From Lentinus brumalis (lineage: Eukaryota; Basidiomycota; Agaricomycetes; Polyporales; Polyporaceae), in assembly GCA_001792895.1 (NCBI GenBank), contig MARA01000024.1:124001-188000 (forward strand): DNA of 64,000 bases. The letters run 5' to 3'. Shown piece by piece: positions 34,986 through 45,116 of this stretch. The number at the start of each line of letters is the position of its first letter. The stretch's first letter is position 1. The translations under genes and the position numbers were made by a program. The notes under the pieces were generated by a model, which did not search any database, was not told where the DNA came from, and saw only the letters and a list, made by a program, of their open reading frames with translations.

Positions 34986-35719
34986 TTAGTAAGAGAAATT
35001 CAGGACGTGAACGTTCTCGGGGGTCGGGCGCGCCACACGCGGCACCGTGAACTGCACGCTCTGGTGCCCCGGACGCTTGAGCACGCACGTCTGTCCCTCG
35101 CTCATCACGAATTTCTCCTCTCCGGGGAGCGCCGCAGCCCCAAACGAGCTTTCGAGCGACGCCAGCAGCGCGGCCTCGTTCCACAGAGTGGCGCGGCTCG
35201 GCATCGCCCAGAGCTCGTACTCGAACGGCGAGTTCACGGGCTGCTTCGTCTCGTTGTGCACGAAGTCCATGCAGACCTCGCCGGACGTGTCGTCCGCGAG
35301 CCACAGACGCACAGAGTAGTCGCAGTCGGGGATCGGACGGATGTACACGATGGCGTCCGGGGTGTTCGGGGTGGGTTTGAGCTGGTCGAGGGCATCTCTG
35401 GTCAGTTCGGCGCTGGCATGAGGGTGAGGAGGAACTGAGGACTGACCCCGACGATGGTGATGTATCGGTCCAACGTCTGCTGTGCCATTTCGAGAGCAGC
35501 TTCCTCGCTGCCTAGGGCGGTACTCATGCTGCGTAGTTGCGTGTCCAGGTGGCTTGCGATCCTCGATTCGGGACCGGTGTAGCTGCCGAGGGCGAAGAGG
35601 TCGAAGTCGTGGCGTAACTTGCCAGCGTAGTCGGGATAACGCCTGCCTATGCTTTCCAGGCATGCGTCACGGTACAGAACATTGTTCCAGGCGCGCTTTG
35701 GCGTGTTGTCTGCAGCCAT
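34986..35719 (-). CDS. Hypothetical protein, two exons, 222 residues
   Basis: Exons 35447-35719 and 34986-35381; the 65 nt intron (GTCAGT donor, GAACTGAC branch-like word, CAG acceptor) is the only choice I found that joins the two frames. ATG 35719 (MAADNTPKRAWNNVLYRDAC) was preferred over an upstream non-ATG extension. The first exon looks alpha-helical (LDTQLRSMSTALGSEEAALE). The second is rich in beta-type sequence (AIVYIRPIPDCDYSVRLWLA, FEYELWAMPSRATLWNEAAL). No signal peptide, membrane segment or catalytic motif is evident. I do not recognise the family. Composition and splice structure look like a real gene. Confidence 0.65.
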
Positions 35720-37295
35720 AACGGAGGGCCGAGGTGAGTGGTTCAATTGGTCTTTGTCGTGTCGTGGTCTGAGCACCAACCGCTGAGTGACATGAGGAAA
35801 GATCAGACCCCGGCCTGTCCGACGTTACCTGTATTTCTGTTCGATTATGTCGCGCCTTGGAGACGTCGGAGTGGAAGAGACTAGCAGAATTGAGAGGTGC
35901 GAGTGTGTGTTCAACAAGTTCAAGTTCAAGTTCGCAAGCGCCGAATGTACACAATAAAGCAAGGTAGTAAAGTACCTTGCCGGTTACGTACTAAGTACTG
36001 TTCATGCCACTCGTTCTGCTCATCAAAAATTACACGGATACAACTTGGGCTGCAGACGGACAGAATAAGTACACGTATCGGACGGATGTTGACATACCGA
36101 GAGCTCGGTATCGGTGTGAGCTGTTCGAACTCCCCTGAAGGTCAGTTGAAGTCACAGCACTGCAGCGATGTCTTCATAGCTGCCTAGCGTGGTAGTCAAA
36201 CGTTGCAGCTCGCGCGTGTCTCATCCTAAATCCAGGACCGTGACCGTCGAGAATTAAGTAGTACCCGCCTTAGCCTTTAGGGCGAACAGCGCTTCCCTAT
36301 GTTCAAAGGCATGCTTCACGATACAGAACACTGTTCGTCGACTATTGTATACACTATAGTACTATGAGCAGGTGTACTTTATTCGAGGGCCGACACTCTT
36401 CGGGATCCACTCCCGAGTACTTACTTATTCAAGCCGTGTTGTGGCCTCTAACACAGCGACCAGTGCTGTACCCTGATCTATATTCTGTTCGACTTCAACT
36501 CTGCTTCATCAGATCTCTAGGTGTCCGAGAAGAGCTTTCTAAGTATGAGAGTGGCGAATTCAGAGTCAGTTCCGGCGACCAACGGACTCCCGGCGAGTCA
36601 AGTCCGTGATAAGCGCCTATATGCGGCAGAATCAGTTCGCCAGCTCTGCCGCTTGCCCCTCACTTCCACGACAGACATTTGACCACAGTCTCCGATCCTT
36701 TACGCTAGACTGATAGCAGCCACTATTAGACGCAGTATGGCAGGCTGTTCGCAGTCGAAAGCACAAGTCCACTGCTATGACCGACGGCGTGTGCGCGAAA
36801 GTCAAGGAACACCGCATATATCCTGGCAGGTTTGAACACTCCGACGGTGCAAGTGAGTCTCAAGACACTGCCTTGACGTTGAATTACGAGTAGCTCAGCG
36901 CTCTTGTGGTTCAATGTACCCGAAGAATCGACGGATAGAACAGGGCATCCTTGTTCTCGCCCAAGTATTCCCACCGTGGACGCTCAAAGCGGTGATAAGT
37001 ACTCGTTGGATGCTCTGACTGTGCACCGGTCCGACCTCTATCCATTCTCTCGATGACAGGACCAGAAGCAAGTTTCTATTCCGGTGCTGTCCTTGAGGCC
37101 TCTGGTATAGTTGCACGCATCGCTATTCTCACCATGACACTGCCTTGAAGGCGGGAAGACGTCAAAGTCGTGCTGTATAAGATCGGCCGCGTCCGCCTTT
37201 CGCGTCGACCCTCCGCCACCTTATCTCAAGCGTACATGTAGGTACTCCGCTCGAGCACACACGTACACCCATTGACTCCCCTTGCTCAGATTCAC
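35720..37295. other. Intergenic region upstream of HET gene 3
   Basis: About 1.6 kb, more AT-rich than the surrounding genes, with only short frames (under about 95 codons) and no recognised domain or repeat. It contains the divergent promoters of the 222-residue gene and HET gene 3. Confidence 0.5.
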
Positions 37296-39257
37296 ATGTG
37301 GCTGTTGCACACAGAGAAGATCCAGCTTCGCTGGCTATCCAGCCCCGATGAAGTTTCCTACGCCGCCCTCTCCCACGTCTGGAGCGATGACGAGCAGACC
37401 TTCCAAGACACTCCACACGTCGCACCGCTTAACGGCTCCCTCGCGGGCGGGGCCCTCCGCAAAGCCCGGGACCGTGCCTTCCGCCGGCCCTCGCTCAAGA
37501 TACGCAAGGCCTGCGCCCGTGCGCGGCATGACGGCTTTCGCTGGCTTTGGATAGACACCTGTTGCATCGACAAGACCAACAGCACTGAGCTCTCCGAGGC
37601 CATCAACTCTATGTACGTCTGGTACCGCACCGCGGCGATGTGCTATGCGTATCTCGACGACGTTCCCTCCGGCGAGGATCCGCACGCGCCGAATTCGGCA
37701 TTCCGAGCGAGTAGGTGGTTCAAGCGCGGCTGGACACTCCAGGAGCTTATCGCCCCCGCCTCCGTCATCTTTCTCTCCCAAGACTGGGTCGTAATCGGTC
37801 CCAAATGGCGGCTCGCCCCCCTTCTCGAGAAAGTCACGGGTATCGACCGCCGCGTGCTCACGCACAAGCGACCGCTCGACGACGTCAGCATCGCGTGTCG
37901 CATGTCGTGGGCCGCAGGGCGCAAGACGAGGCGCGTCGAGGACGAGGCGTACTCGCTCATGGGCCTCTTTGGCGTGTACATGCCAACAATCTACGGCGAG
38001 GGAAAGCACGCGTTCGTCCGCTTGCAGGAGGAAATCATCAAGAAGTCGCCCGACCAGAGCATCTTCGCATGGGGCCGTACCCTCGATGACCACGGTACGG
38101 GCACATTCGTTGAAACCGCACAGGAGCACGATTACGCGCCCTCTACCCACCTCGAGACGCTCCTCGCGCCATCCCCGGCCGAGTTTGTCGGCTGCGCAGA
38201 TATCAGCCCCATCTCACGCTGGGACTTCGCGGAGAGGCTTGGGATCCACGAGACAGTCCCGGAGTACACAGACACCAGCTTCGGGATTCGGACGACGTTG
38301 CCTATGGTGAGCATCGCACACACGTCCTCCGTCGACGCCGCGCTCGCATTCCTAGCGTGCGAGGACGGCAAAGGACGGCTCGTCGCGCTGTACCTCAGGT
38401 CGCACCCTCGTGTGAGCGCGAGCAGCAAGTACTTCGTCGGAGGCTACATCGCCTGTGGGGGAAGGCGGAATCACTACTATCGCGCAACACGACTGCGCCT
38501 GCCACTCCCACAGGAGCACCTGTCTCCGTACCACCCACTCTCCAGCAAACATGGTCTCTCCATCGAGCCCGGCTTGCGCGAGGTTCACGTCCACTCACAT
38601 CCCGACAGCAGCGAGCGGCTCCGCCTTCCCAGGGCACGGGACTCGAACTCGTCTGCGCCGTCCTCCATGGTCTTCTTTGAGCCGCCATGCACGATCGTCC
38701 CGTCCGAGCGATGTGTCAAACGCCTTCGAAAGATGGGCTACGTCGATCCCAAGATCCCGGACGGGGGCTTTCGCCTCCAGATACCCGGCGACTACCGCAG
38801 CGTCTCCTTCCTCGGGCCCGTGTCATTCACAGTTCATATAGGTGTTTGTCCCCTCGACCTCTCGAGCACTCCCACGCAGACCTCCCAGCTGTGGGCGTCG
38901 GTGCGGTTCGACACCGAGGTGGACGACCTGCTGGGGACCGGAGCCGAGGCCAGGACAATCGGACGCTCCGAGCTCAAAGGGGCAGCGGTCTCGAGGAGGG
39001 CAGGCACAGCGGGGGATATCATTCCGGACGAGTCGATGCTTGTCCAGACGTGGAAGAATGGCTGCGAGACGTTCGGAAGCAGAGGGAAGCAGGTGCGGCT
39101 GACGTTCAGCTATCCGTGTAGCTATCCGGCCGAACACTCGATGGCGGAGGTGTACGAGCTAGACATCCGGTATGAGGGTTATTACAGCCAACATTCGGGG
39201 GGCGTGGAGTTGTGGCGGAAAGCCGGGACAGCAACAACTGCTAGTAGTGCCGGCTAG
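37296..39257 (+). CDS. HET-domain protein 3 (single exon)
   Basis: HET-family incompatibility protein, 653 residues without introns. ATG 37296 (MWLLHTEKIQLRWL) matches the start of the three paralogues; the in-frame extension to 37272 begins with TTG. HET signatures: YAALSHVWSDDEQTFQD, LWIDTCCIDKTNSTELSEAI, RWFKRGWTLQELIAPASVIF, LMGLFGVYMPTIYGEGKHAF. Between the first two is a family-unusual insertion of about 27 residues, basic and Ala/Arg-rich (around 37420-37500). The C-terminal region keeps the W-x6-F-G plus RLTFSY pattern. It is the most diverged of the four copies at the C-terminus (ELDIRYEGYYSQ instead of the usual R-x-YE ending). Confidence 0.9.
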   Translation: MWLLHTEKIQLRWLSSPDEVSYAALSHVWSDDEQTFQDTPHVAPLNGSLAGGALRKARDRAFRRPSLKIRKACARARHDGFRWLWIDTCCIDKTNSTELSEAINSMYVWYRTAAMCYAYLDDVPSGEDPHAPNSAFRASRWFKRGWTLQELIAPASVIFLSQDWVVIGPKWRLAPLLEKVTGIDRRVLTHKRPLDDVSIACRMSWAAGRKTRRVEDEAYSLMGLFGVYMPTIYGEGKHAFVRLQEEIIKKSPDQSIFAWGRTLDDHGTGTFVETAQEHDYAPSTHLETLLAPSPAEFVGCADISPISRWDFAERLGIHETVPEYTDTSFGIRTTLPMVSIAHTSSVDAALAFLACEDGKGRLVALYLRSHPRVSASSKYFVGGYIACGGRRNHYYRATRLRLPLPQEHLSPYHPLSSKHGLSIEPGLREVHVHSHPDSSERLRLPRARDSNSSAPSSMVFFEPPCTIVPSERCVKRLRKMGYVDPKIPDGGFRLQIPGDYRSVSFLGPVSFTVHIGVCPLDLSSTPTQTSQLWASVRFDTEVDDLLGTGAEARTIGRSELKGAAVSRRAGTAGDIIPDESMLVQTWKNGCETFGSRGKQVRLTFSYPCSYPAEHSMAEVYELDIRYEGYYSQHSGGVELWRKAGTATTASSAG

Positions 39258-39692
39258 GTTGACCGCGCCGCGTGTACTTATTCATAGCACCAAATCGCAC
39301 TCATACAGAATCAATATTCGTTGTTTCGAACTTGACCATGTTTTTCACCGAGAACCTGGCATCTTGACACTCGCACTCAGCGTCGCCTACTTGTCGTGGT
39401 ACGGCGTGGCCAGGAGACGCCCGCGGCTACTTTAACCTCTACCACCACCACAACAGCGGTAAGTAGCAACGTGTACGACACGACCGAACCACAAGGCGGC
39501 CATGTGCTGGACACCGCGCCGTATCACCCTTGTTCATGATCCCAGCGCACACTCACTCGCGGCGGATCGCAAGACGCGGCGGGCCGCCGACCGACGTCAG
39601 GTGGCACGTTCAGCGACGCTCCTTCCGGACTTTCGGTTTTCCGCCACCATCGCTCCCACAGGAACCGACTCAGCAGTGTGTTGCGCAACAGC

Positions 39693-39700
39693 TATATAAA
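39693..39700 (+). promoter_or_regulatory. TATA box of the aldo-keto reductase gene
   Basis: TATATAAA lies 73 bp upstream of the ATG at 39773, the spacing expected for a fungal core promoter with a short leader. A strong TATA box fits an inducible gene, which is common for stress-responsive aldo-keto reductases (inference). Confidence 0.6.
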
Positions 39701-39772
39701 GGACAACAGAGTGTGCCGTCTGCCATCGATATCGTCTCACTCAGGCGGTCCTTCATCAACTCGGTGCATACC

Positions 39773-41111
39773 ATGGCAGCAGATATCCCGTCTTTCACCT
39801 TGAACACCGGGCACAAGATGCCTTCCGTCGGCATGGGGTAAGTCTCCATATATGATGTAATATGAAGCGCAACGGTTTGGCTGGTGTCATGCTTTGTGCG
39901 ATATGGGGGGGCGAGCATGCGCACGAATCAGCCTCCAACAGCCTCGTGAAACGTGCTCTTACAATGGTCACTGACGTAGGCTCTGCACAGGTGCTGGCTT
40001 GGTCCTGGTGGCGGCGGCGATGTTGTCGAAGAAATGTGCAAGACGGCGCTGAAGGTACGACTACGCTTTCGAGAACAACTCCATCTGATCGTACCCTTCC
40101 TGTAGCTCGGCTACAGACACATCGACACGGTGAGCGACTCTACATGTCTTTCAGAAGGGTACAGTTTCGAGCTCACACATTGCAGGCATACGGATACTTC
40201 AACGAAGAGAAGGTCGGCAAAGCTATCCGCGAGTCCGGGGTCCCACGTTCCGAGATCTTCCTCACGACGAAGCTCCCGAACCACCACCACGACTATGTCG
40301 CCGAGTCGCTGCAAGAGTCTCTCGAAAAGCTCGGCATGGACTACGTGGACCTCTATCTGATGCACTGGCCGCAGGCGTACAGCCGTACGGACAATAAGCC
40401 GATCCCGTATGGTCAGAGCCCGACGTTCCTCGAGACGAAGGATATGGAGAAGCTCCTGGAGACCGGCAAGGTTTGCGCTATCGGGGTGTCGAACTTCTCT
40501 GTGAAGCTCCTGGAGATGCTCCTGAAGGAGGCCTCCGTGGTGCCCGCCACCAACCAGGTCGAGGTTCATCCGTGCCTGCCGTCGTTCGAGTTGAAGCAGT
40601 ACTGCGAAGACAAGGGCATCGTCCTGACGGCATATTCGCCTCTCGGTACGTCGCTTTGCTTGTTGAGTTTTTCGTCAGGACCGACGCGTCGAGCATTTCT
40701 CTAGGGCGTCCGAAGGAGTACGACGGCAAACCGGTCTTCCTGACAGACGACGACGTTGTCAGGATTGCGAAGGCACACGACGCGACCCCCGGCCAAGTCG
40801 CCCTCAGCTGGGGCGTACAGCGCGGTACGGTCGTGATCCCGAAGAGCGAGAACCCGGAGAGGATCAAGCAGAACATAACAGTACGTTCCCACAGTGATTG
40901 CGCGCGGTTGTCGTGGCTGATGATACGTATATAGCTGATTAAGTTATCCGACGAGGATATGGCGGCATTGAATGCGATACACCGGAAGCCAGGGATGCAC
41001 CGTTCATTGCTGCGTTACCGCTCCAACTCACAAGATGGGACTGTGTTCGGCTGGACGTACGAACAAATGGGTTGGAACACGGTCAAGGGAGGTATCGTAG
41101 CGGATAAGTAA
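39773..41111 (+). CDS. Aldo-keto reductase (NADPH-dependent, aldose/glycerol-dehydrogenase type)
   Basis: Cytosolic TIM-barrel oxidoreductase that reduces aldehydes and ketones with NADPH. Exons: 39773-39837, 39991-40054, 40106-40129, 40186-40645, 40705-40880, 40935-41111; 321 residues, the normal family length. The full catalytic tetrad is visible: Asp50 (LGYRHIDT), Tyr55 (AYGYFNEE), Lys80 (LTTKLPN), His111 (LYLMHWPQ). Further family motifs are VCAIGVSNFSV, ATNQVEVHPCLP and the cofactor-binding TVVIPKSENPERIKQN. Exon 3 is a 24 nt microexon carrying the catalytic Asp. The sequence resembles GCY1/xylose-reductase-like proteins; the physiological substrate cannot be told from sequence. It sits between HET genes 3 and 4, with no obvious partner enzymes. 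Confidence 0.93.
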
Positions 41112-41404
41112 CGCTCTGATGTGTTCTCGCGCGGTGTCGAGTGTATGAGCGTATCATCATGCATCATGTGTCATGTATGAGTCCGAACGACGAAAGTCGA
41201 AAGCAACTTTAAAGCGCTAAGTACCGGGGTTGGATGAACTCGCAAACGGGAAGGTCCACGGATTGCAGATCCGCACGGTGAGGTGAGGGCAATCCGTTTC
41301 GAAGAGCTGCAGCGTTATTGAGGAACTGCGCACCCGCGTGAATATGACCTTATTCAGCTCAATGTGTCACATCCTAAAAGGTGAGTACGATAGAGCATGA
41401 CTGC

Positions 41405-43377
41405 CTATTGGCTCTCGAGAAATGTCTCGTATATACGACCACATAATCGAATGTCAAGGCAATACGACTCCGGGTCTGGCCAGCGACTGAAAGTCAGCTG
41501 TATCCGCCTGTCTTCGTCACCGAACAGTCTGGACGCATTGTCCCAGAAGTGGATGTGGTCCTCCGGACAGTCGTGACCGACGGGGGGAGATCTGAGCTGA
41601 GCACCAGCGGCTTCGGCCGGAGCAGAGTGTTTGGCGAAATCTAACTTCGAGGATCCGGTATTACGCCTGCGCGATCCGGGATGTGTCATACCCAGGACCC
41701 GTTCTGCATCCAAAGAATCCCGTCGTACAGGACGGCTGTGTCTGGAGTGCTCGATGGATACGGTGGCAAAGAGATGGATCTTGCAGCGACCGAGGACGAT
41801 GGTGAAGATTTCGCCGCGCGACGTATGGGAGAAGGAAAGAGTGTACACTTCATGGTCAAGTAGAAGAGGGCTGGACAACCCTTCGCCCAGTTGGAAGCCG
41901 TAGCGACGCGGCTCGACGTCCAGCCAAGTGGGGACAAAGAACTCCTGCGGCCTGCGAGCGTAGAGTCCCATCCATGGGTGGGCTGAGCGCGGCGGAAAGT
42001 GCATAACGTAGAACTCCTTGATTTGACACGTGGTGAACGAGGAAGACGTCGCAGCCAAGCGAGGAGGGAGTTGGCGGTTCAGTTCGGATATGATCGTTGG
42101 GGCGGAGGAATCTACGGGCAGAAGTCTATAGGCTTGAATGCTGCGCGGTGTGACTATCGAGGGCGGCGCGGCACCTGAGAGCGGGGTCACACCCTGCACG
42201 AATGAGGCACCGACATGATATCGAGGGAGACGACCGTCGTCCTCCATTCGCCGGTGCAACAGCAATCCGACGACGCGCCGCTCGCGATCTTGACAGTCGA
42301 GAATAGCCACCGCATACGTGCCACCGGCAGCGATCGGGAGCCTGCAACGGACTCCAACACCGGTGATTGTGAAGTCTAGCGTATCCTGGAGTTCGCGATG
42401 AGATTATTACGAGGTATGTAATTTTTTGGTTGGGGGCTTACATATCGCACGGCACTCGAGTCTGGAAAGAACGTCATCACAGCTGCCATTACGGCACTTG
42501 ACGTGGCAGGGTACATGTGGGCAGAGTTCTTGAAGGCTGAAGGAGATGACGCGAAAAGATAGTTGGTAGGGTCCTGTGTATCCGTGACAAGTCCAGGAGG
42601 AACTTCAGGACCAGGGAGCGTCTCCCCCCAAGCGAACAGCGTGTGGTCGTTGGTGTGCTTCAAGATCTCCTCCTGAAGTCTGCGGAACGCCGCCCGGCCC
42701 TCGCCGTATATGGTGGACATGTGAACGTCAAAGATGCCCATGAGCGAGTAGGCTTCGTCCTCAAGCCGAGTGGTCTGCCCCTTCGCTGCCCAAGACATGC
42801 GGCGGGCGACACTGACATTGGTCACGTCACGGGTGAAGGTCAAGACCTCGATATCAACTCCAGAGATTTCCTCCACCAAGTCCGCCAAGGCAGACTTGGT
42901 GCCAAGCAGGGCCCAGTTCGAAGCGAGGAAGATGAGGTACCGGGGAGCGATGAGTTCCTGGAGCGTCCATCCGCGAACGAACCACTTGCTCCGGCGGAAG
43001 GCAGAGTTGGTTGCGTGGATATCGGAGGCGGGGGGTACGTCGTGCAAATAAGCATAGCAGACCTGGGCCTTGGAGTACCACTCGAACATTGAATTGATGG
43101 CTTCGGACAGCTCGGCGCTGCTGGACTTGTCAATGCAGCAGGTATCGATCCATACCCAGTCATAACCGTGAGCGTACGCGATGCGACAGGTCTCCCTGAT
43201 CTTGACAGATACAATGGGGTCGGGGAGGGTAACGCCACGAGAGATGAAGGATTGGATATCGCCAAAAGACTGCTCGGCATCCTGCCAGACATGCGACAGG
43301 ATTGCGTAGCCGCCAGGGATGGTGTCCGGGCTGTGGAAGTGGACGAGCCTCAGGCTCTCTGTTGAGAGCAGCCACAT
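41405..43377 (-). CDS. HET-domain protein 4
   Basis: HET-family incompatibility protein, exons 42442-43377 and 41405-42385, 638 residues. The 56 nt intron has a GTAAGC donor and a CCAG acceptor, in phase 0 on both sides. HET signatures: GYAILSHVWQDAEQSFGDIQ, VWIDTCCIDKSSSAELSEAI, KWFVRGWTLQELIAPRYLIF, LMGIFDVHMSTIYGEGRAAF. The C-terminal half (VRCRLPIAAGGTYAVAILDC onward, ending WDNASRLFGDEDRRIQLTF then RLCGRIYETFLESQ) is closest to that of HET gene 2. Intron position is also equivalent to that of gene 2, so these two share a more recent ancestor than either does with genes 1 and 3 (inference). Confidence 0.9.
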
Positions 43378-43860
43378 GAATGCTGAGCAACGTCGTCAGA
43401 GGTTGGGCTACTTAAAGGAACTCGGTCGTTGCTCGAACCTTTGCACCGCCGCGCGAGGCGATGTCAGAGCAGTGACTTACATACGAGTCCAGCGTCTTTA
43501 GGAGCCTCCTCATCGTACAGCTGTACTTCGACTCGGTGTAGATGTCTTTGGAGAACTGTGAGCTTCGGTTTTCCGTGTCATTCTACCACAGCCTCGTACT
43601 TATTTGTGGTTGAAGGCTGTTCGACCGGGTGCACTAGCAAGTAAGAGATTTGAGCACAGTGACAGCGGCCGCAGCCACTTGTAGCGAATTTTCTGAGCGA
43701 GACGTACCCAGGTTTCCTGCTAGGTGACGGAGAAGAAGAACGGAGGCCGCGCTAGCCATCCCGATTCCCTGCGCGCTGAGCGCTTACTCGGCGCACGTGG
43801 CTGACGCGTATTAGGGCGTCGGCCCCACTGGCACGCTCATCGTCTCTGGCTTGTACTTCC
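43378..43860. other. Divergent promoter region between HET gene 4 and the next gene
   Basis: The 483 bp contain no protein frame of note. A few splice-like words occur (GTGACTTACATACGAG near 43470). Both flanking genes start outward from here. Confidence 0.5.
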
Positions 43861-45116
43861 ATGTCCTCCACGGCCTCATCCTCCTCATCATCCCCATCCT
43901 CGACGTCCTACCAATCCCAAGAACCGCCACCACGCCAGGAGCTCTGGTGGGACCGCCTCCCCTCCCTCAAGATCGTCCGCCCGCCCAAGGGCTCCTTCTC
44001 CCCGCAGGTCGACGAGCGCTGCTTCACCTTCTGCAGCCAGAGCATCTCCGGCCGCATACACGGCCAGGATCCCTGGTGCCGCTCGATTTGCTTTCGCCGC
44101 GTGTTCAAGCACGAGGTCGAGCGTGTCCTCGCGCACCACCGCACGCAGACCCTCAAGCATGTCCCGGGGAAGAAGCCCGTGCTGGAGGTCAGGGACGAGG
44201 TGGAGACCGCCCCGGTGAAGCACCCGCTCCCGCCGGAGGGGCAGAGGTATAGCGGCTGGCTGGCGATGCTGCTGGGCGACCGCTTCGGCCATGGGAGTGG
44301 CAATGGCGCTGGATCGGGGGACGACCACGACCACAACCACGCGCACGAGCAGGAGCAGGCGCATACGCACACGCAGAGAGAGACGAAGTACTGGCAGGAG
44401 GGGTGGTACCTCTGGTGGTCTAACAGTCGCTGGGCGGTGCAGGAGAAGCTCGATCTTATGCGGAGAGACCTCGAGGGCCAGTCCGAGTGGCAGCGGCTCA
44501 AGGACAGGCGCAACGACGAGTGGGCGCGAGGGGTGCCGCCTGCGTTGGAGGAGCAGGGGCAGCAGGGAGAGGGCCAGCACCACGATGTGCACCCGTTCGA
44601 AGACCTGGGGAATGCGCCGCCGTTCCCAGACGTAGCGTGAGTGTTATGCGTTATCTCTATTCCGAGGCCGAGAGGGTCCATGTACCGTGCTTGTTGCATC
44701 GACGTCTGCAGACGCGACAGAGAGACGTGTCGATACACTGCGTACTCCTCAGCGTATCCGACGGACGGTCATCCTTCTCGCTAAGAGGTCCAGACGCTAA
44801 CCTATCCTTCCACAGATCGCAATCCCTACTCCTCCCACTACCCGTCCCGCCAACGTCCCTCCCCTCGCTCTACACCGCGCTCGAAGAATCCATACGGCCC
44901 GCACTCGCGCCGGCCGGCCGCGTGCTGGCGCTCGTCGCGGCGAACCCGCACCGCGAGCTGTTCGAGCGGGTTTGGGAGAAGGCGAAGACGGACGAGCCGC
45001 GCAAGCTGCTCGTCGTGGCGTGGGGGCGCGTCATGGAGAACTTCTTTGGAGGCGAGGACGGGGGCGAGGGGAGGGGCGAGGGGAGCAGGGGCAAGGGCAA
45101 GGATGAGAAGCGGTGA
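43861..45116 (+). CDS. Conserved-looking hypothetical protein with Cys motif and His-rich insert
   Basis: Exons 43861-44636 and 44816-45116, 358 residues. The intron of 179 nt (GTGAGTG donor, CCTTCCACAG acceptor) joins GC|A. Order of parts: Ser-rich N-terminus (residues 1-15), a Cys-containing block (ERCFTFCSQSISGRIHGQDP then WCRSICFRRVFKHEVERVL), a His/Asp/Glu-rich insert (DDHDHNHAHEQEQAHTHTQ), a Trp-rich stretch (YWQEGWYLWWSNSRWAVQEK), then a helical C-terminus (SLYTALEESIRPALAPAGRV, FERVWEKAKTDEPRKLLVVA) and a Gly/Glu/Lys tail. I recall proteins of this general look in basidiomycetes but cannot name a family or function. No signal peptide is evident. Confidence 0.7.
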
